Assembly: GCA_973895155.1 (NCBI GenBank) | Contig: OZ316899.1 | Location: forward strand, 3,472,001-3,536,000 | DNA length: 64,000 bases | DNA from: Marsupella aquatica | Lineage: Eukaryota; Marchantiophyta | Reading direction: 5' to 3' | Part shown: positions 21,296 to 32,309 of the stretch, one piece after another | How the letters are laid out: each line of letters begins with the position of its first letter | How positions within the stretch are numbered: position 1 is the first letter of the stretch | Made by a program: the position numbers and the translations under genes | Notes under the pieces: model-generated | The model's input: the letters and a program-made list of their open reading frames with translations, nothing else | The model's database searches: none | What the model was told of the DNA's origin: nothing

Positions 21296-21717
21296 TCACT
21301 GTTAAGATAGGAGGTTGAGAGGGGAGAGGGGAGAGGGGAAGTGTTGAATGTTGAATGTGAGTCACATTCAAGTCACGACCCAATGTTTTGTTAAAGGAAA
21401 ACAGCCACAGCCCAGGAACCTTGGAGACCCGCTGTTACCCTAATTTAACATTGCAACTTACAACGTTGACTAGGGGTGAAGGGTTTAGGGACACTGTTAC
21501 CCACAATAACATCCTATGGAACGACGTTAACTGATTAAATATGTAGTACAGAACTACATTAATTAAATTCAACAAATTCCCTGCAACCTCAAAAACAACG
21601 TTAATTTGTGAAGAACGTCGTGTGGCTAAACGCTATTTGGGTTAATGTTGCAAGATACGTTGATGCTTGGGGTTTTATACATCGTGGGGGCCTTTGTAAA
21701 TTTTTCTCACAGGGGAC
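21296..21717. other. Non-coding stretch with AACGTCGT-type words
   Basis: No gene is seen. A GA-rich tract (GAGGGGAGAGGGGAGAGGGG) lies near 21311-21340. Words related to AACGTTG and AACGACGTT recur (about 21461, 21521, 21597, 21615); similar words recur at 23955-24190 and 27090. Such short subterminal repeats are typical of CACTA ends, but I could not find a terminal CACTA motif. Confidence 0.3.
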
Positions 21718-22126
21718 ATGGCAACCTATGCATCGGACCATGATGGGGGCAGGCATCGTTGGCATAGATACCATCATCATCATAGGGGGACGTATGAATT
21801 GTTGGATAGGCGGAGGGATGACTTGTCTGTCGATGACAATGAGCATGGTGGTAGTTCTCACCGACACAAACACCATCATTGGCATAGGGGGAGTTAAGCT
21901 TCATTGGGCTATAGGAGCGATGACGAGCGGCGGAGGAGGAGGGATGACAAGGGAGGGAGGGAGGAGGAGGGATGACTCATCCTATGAGGACCATGGTGGG
22001 TCTACTTACACCCAACGCAGAGACAACCATCATCATAGGGGGAGGGACGACCTATCGGCCTGGGAGAGAGATTACTCACCAGACATGTATGATCAATCTA
22101 GGCATCATCGATCCAGGAGTCATTGA
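21718..22126 (+). pseudogene. His/Arg/Asp-rich low-complexity coding segment
   Basis: Starting at ATG 21718, two frames in succession encode repeats of RRRDD, RGRDD and HHHHRG type, ending in DQSRHHRSRSH before a TGA at 22124-22126. At least one stop and one frameshift separate them. The RD/RS-like bias is seen on the plus strand just upstream of the transposase N-terminal motif, so it may be the 5' exon of the same gene. The antisense frames are shadows. Confidence 0.35.
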
Positions 22127-22138
22127 CGCAGACATCGT

Positions 22139-22340
22139 TCCGAGGGCAAGAACGGCTGGAGCCCCCATCGTGCAGATGGATTTGGAGAGGCCATGGCTGC
22201 TCTTCAGGGGATTGGGCCAGTTCGCAAGATGCCTTGCCCTTGCAAATGATGCAAGGGTGTTGTCTTACATGAGAGGACCACTATCCTTAGCCATTTAGGG
22301 ATCCATGGTAGTTACATCCCCCCGACCCAAGAGGTAATAC
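22139..22340 (+). pseudogene. TNP2 N-terminal zinc-like domain exon
   Basis: The frame reads MPCPCK, a TGA, then CKGVV and ILSHLGIHGSY. This matches the CPC-x2-C … HL-x2-G-x-Y pattern of the transposase-associated domain at the N-terminus of CACTA TNP2 proteins. The TGA (22247-22249) is in a position where CGA would give CPCKRC. A splice donor GAG/GTAATA follows near 22336. Confidence 0.6.
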
Positions 22341-22433
22341 AATTTTCTTGGGTATTGCAATTATGATAACATCTCCTTTAATTATTTTTTGATTGTCATA
22401 TTCTGAACTTGTTTTGGTGAACATGTGGAACAG

Positions 22434-22939
22434 ATTCCTGTTGTAGTGCGATCTTTGCCTGTGGACCGCTTGAGAGACATTGCATGTCGTGCGCTCACAC
22501 CACTCGTCCATCCATCAGCATTGCGAGCCACATTGAGGGCAATAGACCGTGTATTTTGTAGGAGGAGGAGAGTGTTTAGGATGTATCCTATTGAGAGGGA
22601 GTAGTGGTGACCTAGGATTGTTTCGCCCCAATGCCCTTTTCTTGATGCATCTTGTCCCGACAGTGTCCAACCTTTAGTCAATATGGCATGTCACTAAAGT
22701 TGGACCCTAGGTATGCTCAGATTGATGGTTACCTGCCTCGCACGGGGAACTTGGCGGGTTACATCAACAACACTATTGGTTCTTGGCGTTTAGGGTTTAG
22801 GCCAAACGCTGAGTGGCACAAGTACCATGACCTGAGTCACCCTCGTTTTCCTGTAGCATGCACGCATTACATCTTGACACATGCTACCCACACCATTAGA
22901 GCAGGGGAAGAGATTCTTGTAGATTATGATTGGCATTGA
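22434..22939 (+). pseudogene. SET-like domain segment within the CACTA element
   Basis: Two exon-like blocks are seen. The first (22434-22605, after an AG acceptor) encodes an Arg/Leu-rich helix-like stretch. The second (22664-22939, after CCCGACAG) encodes GNLAGYINNTIG, RPNAEWHKY and, at its end, IRAGEEILVDYDWH. The pattern GN-x-(R/A)-x-IN…PNA…GEE(I/L)xxDY is that of the C-terminal half of SET lysine methyltransferase domains. The N-terminal SET half is not evident. It sits in the same orientation between two parts of the TNP2 gene, either captured as exons or as a nested gene. Confidence 0.55.
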
Positions 22940-23108
22940 TGTTTACATGTGTACATGACATATTCATTATGGGGTGACCCTTGCATTTTTCATTATTGAC
23001 GTTTCATTGTAAGCTTTATCACGGAAACCCTTTCTCTAATTGTGATCTGTCATTGCATATTGAGAACTCTAGGATGGTGTACATATTACTCCCACACCTC
23101 ACCCATCA

Positions 23109-25795
23109 ATGATGACTACATCAGCCCGTGCCTTTCACGTACGTGCCACCTTAAATTTCTCAAATGAGGAGGATGTTGAGGGTCATCCCCTTGACCATGA
23201 TGAGATGGATGATCAGGATGAGGAGTACCATGATGCATATGATGGAGAGTTGGATGATGATGGAGAGTTGGATGATGATGTTGACGATGAGGGAGATGTG
23301 ACCCTATCCTTGAAGAAGATGCCTTTGCCCACCTTGTTGACGTTCACTTTGGACCTCATGCACCTGACGCCGAGCACCCTATCATGGAAGTGGATCAAGA
23401 AGATTGGGATCACTTGGAAACTGAAGCCAAAACACCACTATTTGAGGGATCTCCATCCTCACGATAAGGTTGTCCTTAAATTATCACAACTCTGAAATTT
23501 CATCCATTGAATATTGGGCAGTCTAAGTTGTAGTGCCAGGCATGCCATCTAGCTACTTTGACTAATTGCAAAAGTCTGGTTTTTGTGGTTTTGCAAATAC
23601 AGGTTGGGTGCAACTTTGTTGATGTTGAATTTGCAAGGAGTTTTCAATGGTTCGGATGTTTATACAGATGCACTCTTCCAATTGTTCCACACCAAACTCT
23701 TGCCCCAACCAAACACTCTCCCTGGATGTGTGAGGGAGGCTAAGAAGTTGTTAGCCTCAATTGGATTGGCTTTAGAGACTATCCACATGTGCCCAGGTGT
23801 GTGCATCTTGTATAGAGGGGTGTACAAGGATCACACTCACTGCCCAGAGGAACACTGTAGGCTTCCATAGTATCGACCAGACACCATTGGAGACAAGATT
23901 GCAGAAAATGTAATGTTTTCCTCAACGCAATGTGAAAACAAGAAAGTTTGACTTTTAACGTTGCGTTCTTTCAAACAACGCCGTATATGACTATGTTACT
24001 TGATTACTTTACGTCGTCCATCTCACTTAGCATCTTTCAAAATGACGTAGATGTTTTTTAACGTCGTATGGGAATCCATAACTAACATCTCAAGATACAT
24101 CATATTTAAGAAACATTGTCTGTGACCGTGTTCTTTTTCCTGATACGTAGTTTGGAAGGATGTTTAGTGTTATTGTCGTCAAATTGACGACGTTACATTG
24201 ATTCTGGCAGGTTTTTTGTTATTTCCCAACCACTCCCCACTTCAGCATCTCTACCAACAAAAGCACTTATCCACACTACAGACTTGGCATGTGGAGAACA
24301 AATCCCCACCAGGGATAATGCGATACCACCAAGATAGTCCAACGTGGAAGCACATTGATGCCACTTGGCTGGATTTTGCCCAGGAGCCTAGAAATATTTG
24401 TTTGGGGTTGGCAATCGATGGAATGAACCCATATAAGCAACGACGGAAGCCTAAGTCCATCTGGCCTATTCGTTTGATAAATCATAACATCCCTCCATGG
24501 TTGGCAATGAAGAAGGGTCATGTACTTCTATTAGCTATAATTCCTGGACCCAAGGCCTGTAAGAATCCTGATACCTGTTTGGCTCCAGCTTATGAAAAGC
24601 TACATAATCTGTGGGAGGTTGGAGCATCAACAATAGATGTCACTCGTGAACCAGGCAATGGCAGGACCTTCAATATGAGGGTGATGATCACTCATTGCAC
24701 CATAGATGGTCCAGGTAATTCATTGGGAAACCCAATGGCTATTGTTTGCACAATGTCATGTACAATGCATGTGTTGGGGTTATTTGTGGTTTGAACATGG
24801 TTCAATGAAATGCCAGGTATGGGGACAATATCTAGCCTGAAGGTGGCAGGTTTTTCAGCTTGCCCTTTATGTGGCCCAGAGTTGCATGGGAGGTACTCAA
24901 GACTACTACACAAAACCACATATGAGGGCAGTAGGGTCCGGTTGGCAATGGATGACCACTTGCAACAAAACACAACACATTGGGCAGAGACTGAATTGCG
25001 GCCATGTCCTAATGGCCCTTCAGCTGAAGGACAAATTCAAATGGCAGAGAAGGTGGAAGCAAAGTTACTGAAACCCAAGGATTGTGGAGTAAACCGATGC
25101 TCAGCTATGTGGGACTTGCCTTATTGGAGGGTAAGTGATAGAATTAAGTGCATGGTTCCTTTACAGCAAATTAGCCCAATTAAATGCTTAAGTTAGAGAT
25201 TGCAATTGATGAAATATGCTATTTCAATTTCCAGAGACTCCAGGTTTGATGGTTGTTGGACCCCATGCACATTGAAGTGAATGTTGCAAAGAACTTGGTG
25301 AAGCACATTTATGGGACGAATGACACTCGTGGAGTCCGAGAGGATGCTGAGAGGGTTGGAGTAGTGAAGAGTTGTTGGATAACACGTATTGGGGAGAAAC
25401 CTCCTGGTCCTTGGATTTTGCCAAGAGAGGTTTTGAAGGACATGAATGGGATGATAAGCGAGATGAAGTTCCCTAGCCATTATGGAGCTGGTTTTTGTGG
25501 GTGCACTACAAGGAATGATCACATAATTACCCCCAATAGGGTTGAAGGCTCATGATTATCACAAGTTGATTCAACATGTGCTACCAGCAGTCTTGCATTG
25601 TTGTGATGATTCTCGAGAGCGTCGTTTACTCCGTCTGACTATATATGAGATGTGCTCCATTTTCAGGTATGATCACGTACCCTCTTTTCCATTGCTCTCT
25701 TGCAAGTCCATGTTGCCACTGCAGGACCCTTGTAATTCAACAAGTATTTCAAACTTATTTTTCTACGGCCCGATGTGGATCTGATATACAAAATC
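23109..25795 (+). pseudogene. CACTA TNP2 transposase core
   Basis: An Asp/Glu-rich segment (23160-23300) is followed, after a frameshift, by EAKTPLFEGS. Then come LPGCVREAKKLLASIGL with CILYRGVYKDHTHCP (23600-23870), WKHIDATWLDF with RNICLGLAIDGMNPY, IIPGPKACKNP (24200-24790), a FSACPLCGPELHGRYS zinc-like block (24800-24970), and DPMHIEVNVAKNLVKHIYG with LKAHDYHKLIQHVLPAVL (25240-25650). These are the successive blocks of the plant TNP2 transposase family. Several stops and frameshifts and at least one non-coding break (23871-24197) make it a relic. The protein would bind and cut the element ends. Confidence 0.85.
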
Positions 25796-25860
25796 TTTGA
25801 TGGTTTTGAGGAGGAACATAGGTGGGTATGCGCTAAGGAGATAAAGGAGTTGAGATTCCT

Positions 25861-26187
25861 TTGATGAGGGAGAGGTCAACTCGCATGATGTGCAATATGG
25901 AGAAGGTGTTTCCCCCATGCATATTTGACATGCAATTGCATTTACTATGTCACTTGGTGGATGAGGTCGCGATTGCTGGTCCCGTCCATGCACGTTGGAT
26001 GTATTGGGTAGAGCGCTTCATGAAAGTGCTCAAGTCCAGGGTGCATCAACCAGAGGGGAGTATGGCAACGGGGTATATCATGTTGGAGTGCCTCTTTTAT
26101 TCCGTAGGGATGATAGGGGGTTTGGACATAGAAGCTCCCACGGTTGGGAAGAGGCACAAGATGATGACAATGGTGGGTTGCGTTTGA
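25861..26187 (+). pseudogene. TNP2 DUF4218-like segment
   Basis: The frame contains FPPCIFDMQLHLLCHLVDE, GPVHARWMYWVERFMKVLK and GSMATGYIMLECLFY. This is the conserved block following the TNP2 core in plant CACTA transposases (DUF4218). It is in the expected order and orientation. Confidence 0.8.
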
Positions 26188-26496
26188 TGGGTGCATCAAA
26201 AAAGTGTTCACTACATGACGACATACTTTGACTATAGATCCACAATTATGTGTTGGGAAATTGCCCAGAGATGTCTCAATGGAGGGAATTGCATAGGTAC
26301 ATATATGCAACTCTATATATATTAATCTAAAAGTAAATGTTATTCTACATTCTATGTGTGTAGAATTTAGAGTGGGTTAAAGGAGCACTTCTTTGGATTG
26401 TGCAATATTCTCATGGATCCATACATTTTTTGCAGTGCATTCTTGGAGTAGCAACTGATAGTTCCACGACGGTATGCATTATTTTGCATATGGGCA

Positions 26497-27021
26497 TTGG
26501 AGCGCATGGATAGGGTCATTCCCATTGATGTACAAAACATCATTAGGGGACCAGGGTTGTGGGCAACGACCCATACACACATGTATGAGTCAGGGCACCA
26601 CTTTTGCACTTGGAGGATGGACCACATGAAGAAGAGTACATGTAACTCAGGAGTGTTCATGTTGACAGACCCAGGTGATGTTGAGATTCCCTATTGTGGC
26701 ACGGTATTGGATATTTTAGACGTTCACTTTGGGTCATTTACTACTATTGTGTTAGAGGCGCGGTAGCACAAATCCATCATGTCACCTCCACATAGAGCCA
26801 CCATGGTGAAAGATGAGTGTGGGTTCTATCGGGTAGACACGACTCGTGTAGCACCTTCCGGGACTGAGGTTAGTGACACTATAGTATTTCCTAGCCAGGT
26901 GGATCAGTGTATTATGGTTCCAATGCACACTATGAGAGGATGGTCCATCATCATTCCCATCTTCCCACGATGGAGGAAGGGTTTGATGGCATCAGTAATT
27001 GTAAACGATATGGATCCATGA
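26497..27021 (+). pseudogene. TNP2 C-terminal DUF4216-like segment
   Basis: The frame includes DPGDVEIPYCGTVLDILDVH and, after TAG at 26764-26766 (Trp expected in the family), KDECGFYRVDTTRVAP and FPSQVDQCIMVPMH. This matches the C-terminal domain fused to many plant TNP2 proteins. It ends the recognisable CACTA gene. Confidence 0.65.
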
Positions 27022-27191
27022 CCATAAATGTATTCAGTGCATGTATATATTGGTTATGGCCACCTTCATGTGGGTTTGTAGCATCTGTGGGTAACGTCGT
27101 TGTATGACTATTACGTCCTGAGGCGCAAGGTAGACCAACATATCTTCAAACTATGTTGTACCAAACAACCTCCTTCCAACGTTAATTCCAG

Positions 27192-27793
27192 CTGTCGTGC
27201 GCATAAACATTGCTACACAACATACATCACTTGTCACACATATCTAAGCATAGTCACAATCAACATCACAAACATAAGAGAATGGAGTACAAGTGGAACT
27301 CCTATCCACACATGTCCAAAGCCCACAATCTTCAAGAGCAATCAAACAGCGATTGATGCCAATCAAACACACAATCCTGTCCGACGCGATCACAGACTTA
27401 TGTCAAGCCAAACGCACCTTGCGCCTCAAGGAATTCACGTTATGTACACACAACCTAGACAGCCACACCATAGCCGCTAGAGTTTATGCTCGAAAGGCTC
27501 AACATCAAAAGATGAGACCTTTGAGCCAACACAAAGAGATATATACCTATCCCTCATAAACATACACTAACCCTAAAACACTTAGATAACACACATATGA
27601 AAGCCTCAAACCTACATAGTCCAATATCCTATACTACCTCATAATGGTGTGATAGTTGTTGTGCGCATAAACATTGCTACACAACATACATCGCTTGTCA
27701 CACATATCTAAGCATAGTCACAATCAACATCACTAACATAAGAGAATGGAGTACAAGTGGAACTCCTATCCACACATGTCCAAAACCCACAAT
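27192..27793. repeat. Direct repeat of about 135 bp, candidate 3' LTR of element E
   Basis: The sequence from GCGCATAAACATTGCTACAC to CATGTCCAAA(A/G)CCCACAAT occurs at about 27198-27330 and again at about 27662-27794, 464 bp apart, with few differences. On the minus strand each copy starts TGTGGG. The outer one follows a G-rich tract, GGGGGGCAAT, as a 3' LTR follows a polypurine tract. This fits a short LTR of element E with a partial tandem duplication. The sequence between them and up to 27966 has no gene. Confidence 0.45.
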
Positions 27794-27966
27794 TGCCCCC
27801 CTAGCTGGGAGCGAGGTCCCCTAACTCTAGCTAGCCATAAGTTCTACAAGGTTGATATACACCTTTTTAAGTGTGGAGATCAGGAGGCCGGGTGCAAGTG
27901 AGCCCCATCGATCACCTTCTTGCAATCTATACCTTCCATGAGAACACCAATGGTAACTAGTCGGCT

Positions 27967-28340
27967 TCACTGACATTGAGGACACAACCATGATCCACTA
28001 GGAATCACCTCTAATGGTGGTGTCAAACACGACATGTGCCATCCTCTAGAACACTTATCACAAATCAACATAGTGGCTACTCCTTGAGCAGATCCACACA
28101 ACATACACTTCAAGCCGGCACGAACATGAGCCAAACTTGGATCTACAGTACCATCCGTCAATGTTTGGAAGACGACATGGTGCACAATTGCGCACATGAT
28201 CCTACCAAACCATACCATCATGTCCTTCCAACATTAGGACACCAAAAGACAACACTTCACGCACACGTAAGATTGTTTTACCTGCGGTCACATCAAGTGT
28301 CGTGGGTGCTGTTTGCTGCAAATAAATAAAATCACCATGA
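27967..28340 (-). pseudogene. Element E integrase C-terminus fused to a PHD finger
   Basis: The frame reads a GDF(I/V)Y-type integrase C-terminal segment (GDFIYLQQTAPTTLDVTAG), then after an in-frame TAG (28224) continues DHVRNCAPCRLPNIDGTVDP. It ends in a PHD finger: CMLCGSAQG…CDKCSRGWHMSC…CPQC, a Cys4-His-Cys3 pattern with the conserved GWH and the final Trp (SGSWLCPQC). The stop TGA follows at 27967-27969. PHD fingers read histone H3 tails. At an integrase C-terminus, where chromoviruses carry a chromodomain, it would be expected to steer insertion to particular chromatin; that is inference. Confidence 0.85.
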
Positions 28341-28348
28341 TGAAACTA

Positions 28349-29400
28349 TCAAATCCTCGCACGATAACCTCCTCCACGAACAGTGACATACCTCAAAGTA
28401 TCATGATGTTGGGCAATGGCAAGGTTGTCAAAGGCCATGGGCATGACTCTCTCAAAAACTTGTGCCCTTTCTGAACACACCTTGACCCAAACATTGGGAT
28501 CATCCAAATCCACAACAATTGCCACATCATGACGAATAGCCGCTGGCAAATCTGGCTCTCTACCATAGAGTAAGAAATAAGGTGAGAAGGATGCAAGTGA
28601 TGCTTGTCGACTGAAACGGTAGCCCATAGCTAACCAAGGTAGCTGGAGATCTCAATCTTCCAAATGACCAACCTGCAAGCCATACTTACGCAGTCCTCTC
28701 TTCACGGTTTGTACAACTCTCTCTGCCAATCCATCTGCCTCAGGATGATCATGAGAAGTAGTACGATGATCAATAAGAGCTTGCTCACACAACCCCTCAA
28801 ACTCTCCACAGAATTCCGTGCCCTGATCAGTCAACACCTCAGCTAGTGTTCCAAACTAACTGAGTACTCGATCCAAAAATGTGATAGCCACTCCTCCACT
28901 AGTTTTATCTGGCAATGTCACTAGTTCAATCCACTTGGAAAAGTGTTCCACCATAACCAACACATACCGATTATGACATGGGGTAAGAGGTAATGGACCA
29001 GCAAAGTCCAAACTCCATCAATATCCTAAACCCATTATTGGTAATGGATGCAATTGGGGAGTGGGAGCATTGAACGATGCTCGCACTTGATCACATACCA
29101 CACACTTAGCGATCAATTGTTGGACATCAATGCGCATACCACGCCACCCATATTGTGTCTGCAACAAGCTATATGTGCATTTCACACCAAAGTGACCCAA
29201 CTCCTCGTGCGCATGTCGCACCAAACGTACTCGTTGTGACGGTTTTGGTACAACCAACACCTTGCCATCACGTAGTATCCTCAAATTAAAGATGGTTTCC
29301 TTCCCATCAGAATCTCTTGGCTTGTTGTAGAACCCTATCTCGCTCCTTAGCATCACAATTGCCAACAATGGAGCCACCACGCAAATATTTTAACACTCTC
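28349..29400 (-). pseudogene. int: Element E integrase zinc and catalytic domains
   Basis: In order on the minus strand are the HHCC domain (RHAHEELGHFGVKCTYSLL then CVVCDQV, 29040-29240), the catalytic core with LTDQGTEFCGEF and ADGLAERVVQTVKRGL (28837-28652), and the downstream core helix region with SPYFLLYGREPDLPAA (28627-28349). Frameshifts or stops separate the pieces, so it is inactive. Order and motifs are those of Ty3 integrases. Confidence 0.88.
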
Positions 29401-30268
29401 TTGTCATTATGAATATCTTGCTGCCCAAAAACTACCTCATCAACATCCATATCTGAAGACTCAACGTGTACCCCATCCAATGAAGTAGAGTCCATAGATC
29501 CACTATATGTTAGAACCCAACAAAGAAAGGCAGATGCATGCCATCCTGGCACACTCTCCTTATCTAACTCATCATGCCATCGAGCTCCAGTCTCATCCTC
29601 TTGACTGGTACATGGATTATGGCTCAACCCATCCGCATCCAAGTTCACTTTACCAGGCCTATGTACAACCTAGAAATCATACTCTTGTAACAACAATGCC
29701 CATCATGCAAGCTTCCTTGTAAGCTTATTAGACTCCATTAACCACTTGAGGGGCTGGTGATCAGTGATCAAGGTGAACGGATTACCAAACAAATAACAAT
29801 GGAAATGAGCCACAGCCCACATTGCCGACAACACTCTCCCTCATACAAGCTATACTTAGCCTCTGCTAAATTGTTTGATCTATTGGCACACGCCATAACA
29901 AACTCATTCCCCTCATCATCCTTTTGAGTCAGCACTGCTCCAAGTCCTACTCCACTCCAATCGGTGTGTAGCTGAAATGGTCGTCCCCAAATGGGTCTTC
30001 TCAAAATAGATGTTGAAGCCAATCTTTCCTTCAACTCTTGGAAAGCATGCTCTTGGTTGTCACCCCAAATCCACTCCTGGTCCAACTTAGTGAGTATAGT
30101 TAAAGGCTTAGCAAGTTTGCTAAATCCTTTAACATACCGTCTATAATAGCTCACCAATCCCAAGAATGCATAAACTCTACTCACATCAATAGGATGAGGA
30201 ATCTGTGTAATGGCCTCCACCTTAGTCTCTTGCACACCCAATCCTCTTGGGTAGATAGTGTGGCCCAA
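29401..30268 (-). pseudogene. Element E RT connection and RNase H
   Basis: The frame includes the post-RT block (IDVSRVYAFLGLVSYYRRYV, KLAKPLTILT) and the start of RNase H (FQLHTDWSGVGLGAVLTQKD, EAKYSLYEGECC) at 30268-29768. It then runs on, with breaks, to NLDADGLSHNPC near 29648. These are standard Ty3 blocks. Stops and frameshifts make it a relic. Confidence 0.85.
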
Positions 30269-30329
30269 ATACTCAATTTTGTCTTGGAAGAACTTACATT
30301 TTCCAGGATATATGGAGTTTCAACCCATG

Positions 30330-30948
30330 TTCTCTCAATCTCTCCGACACAATCTGCAAGTGTCTCTTACTGATGTTCTTCCACCGTAGCAGAATAGACC
30401 AAAATGTCATCAATGTAACATCTCACAAAATCCAAACCTGCAAGAATTCAATCCATGACTCTTTGGAATTCAGTCGGTGCATTCTTCAACCCAAATGGTA
30501 AGAACAACCACTGATACAAACGATCTTTGCCATAAGAATCAATTCCCCAAAATGTTGTCCTGGATCTATCAGAATGCCTAATAGGCAACTGATGGTACCC
30601 CGCCTTGAGGTCCAACAAACTAAATATCTTTGCATGCCCCACAACATCAAAGATCTCCTCTGGTGTGGGCATGGCATATCGATCAGATTTTGTCTGACGA
30701 TTAATAGGTCGATAATCACCACACATTCGCCTATCTGTGTAATTGCCATGCAATCCTTCTTGGCTGGCATCACTGTGGCAAATGCATGAGATCTCCACTA
30801 GACCAGCCTCCAACAAATCTTGAGTTCTACTTTGGATCAACGCCCTCTCCATTTCACTATATTGATACGGTCGTCGAAAGATTGGCGCATCACTAGCCAA
30901 TTCAATCTGAATACCAGGGCCCTTTGATGTCCCCAAATCTTTCATACT
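30330..30948 (-). pseudogene. Element E reverse transcriptase
   Basis: The segment has APIFRRPYQYSEMERALI, DYRPINRQTKSDRYAMPTP, IFSLLDLKAGYHQLPIR and LPFGLKNAPTEFQRVMD. After a stop at 30448 it continues to the catalytic CYIDDILVYS (about 30400-30425). A frameshift lies near 30790. Upstream (30948-31310) a degenerate linker joins it to the methyltransferase without a visible boundary. Confidence 0.88.
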
Positions 30949-31309
30949 AAATGCAAAACAATTCTAGTAACTCTTCAAGAATTGATGCATGTGACGTCTC
31001 TCTCCCCCGGTTAACTTAGGACCAATCTGTGGTAAGTTCCCAACTCTCCATCAAAGTTGTGACATCCTCCTTTGGGGTTGAAGAGGCCACGGACCGTAGG
31101 TTGTGGGTGGAAGAGATACTCGCTCGTTGCTATTTATTCAACAGTTTGAGCAAGCTCCTTTTGCTCCACAATCTGTTCTGCCTTGGCCAATCCTGCCATA
31201 GGTCCATCAATAGTCTGCTTGCCCCCAATTGTGGCCGCTACTATCTCAGTAGGCCACAAGCTCACCAAAAGATGCTTAGTGACATTATTAGTGCGCATTC
31301 GCACCTATT

Positions 31310-32302
31310 TAGCTAACCCCAAGGTGATAATCCAAGTCAAGCAATTCAAATCCATGGCTTGACCAAGGACTTGACGACGTGAAATTTCCGACACCAAGGC
31401 TACTGTCGTGGTGCTGGTCAAAAATCCCATAGCCCGCTCTCTCTCATTAGCGGTAGGCTCTACTAGTCATTGTAGAGCTGTATCACACACAAGTCCAGGG
31501 CCACCTGTTCAAAATGCGTATGAAGCATAATGGCTCACAAAAGTGGGTAATGCACAACGCGGACGCCCAACTACATTCACCACTGCCAATGGGGGTCGAT
31601 CAGATTGGGTAACACTTTGTGCACGACGCCCTGGATCCAAAATACCATCCACCACTAAGGTTGTTGAGTGAGGTACACCATCAAAGGCTCGCTTCAAGAC
31701 CTCACATGGTAGCAAATTAGTCCACCACAATCGTGGACGATGTGCACAAGAACCTACACGTGCAGCATCCAATGACACAGCAGGTCCAATCCAAGATTGA
31801 ACTTGATGAACACTAGCAACAATTCAATGACGATCATCACCCAATAGTGGCACATTCTCTAAAATGTATGCAGGAGAATGTGTTTGATGCAGTTGGAGAT
31901 GGCGCAACACACGTAACATCTCCCAAAATAGTGCAGATCTTGGATCATGAAATCCATGTCCAATTCCAGCCCAAGATTGACCCTGACATGGCCAACCGCA
32001 ATCAATGGGGCCAACACGATCCAAATGATCTGCCCCCAATAATGAAATATCAGCAAGCAATGCATGCTAATAACCACGAATGGCATCCACTGGCAACAAC
32101 TGTGGATAATGTTCCACCAACATTGCTACATGACGTAGTGAGATCCTCCATGTTTTCTAATCATTTTCCACATACAAGTAACGACACACAGGAATTCCTG
32201 CTTGAAGAACAACAGCCAATCCAATGCTAATCCCACCAAATAAATCCAACAAACAAATACCCCCCTCTGGATACTGCCATGCAATAGGAGTGGTATCCAA
32301 TG
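31310..32302 (-). pseudogene. C5-cytosine DNA methyltransferase domain (DNMT3/DRM-like) in element E
   Basis: Translating the minus strand gives the ordered motifs of a C5 methyltransferase. Motif I is LLDLFGGISIGLAVVLQAG (about 32252-32200). Motif IV has the catalytic cysteine in GWPCQGQSWAGIGHG (PCQ at 31983-31991). Motif VI is YILENVP (31848-31865). A motif VIII-like block is SCAHRPRLWWTNLLP (about 31710-31755), and motifs IX-X are EPTANERERAMGF with RRQVLGQAMDLN (31340-31450). RPRLWWTN and the ErE-x2-MGF block are most like DNMT3/DRM. Six stops interrupt it, all explainable as CAG to TAG or CGA to TGA. It sits between protease and RT, within the polyprotein. Confidence 0.82.
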
Positions 32303-32309
32303 GTGAAAG

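Larger units (their letters stand above)
21400..27106 (+). mobile_element. CACTA (En/Spm-like) transposon, decayed
   Basis: The region carries, in order on the plus strand, the parts of a plant TNP2 protein: a CPC..C zinc-like N-terminal motif, an acidic segment, the TNP2 transposase core, a DUF4218-like region and a DUF4216-like C-terminus. A SET-like segment lies between the first two. The reading frame is broken by stops and frameshifts. Element termini and the 3 bp target duplication were not identified, so the limits are approximate. Confidence 0.7.
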
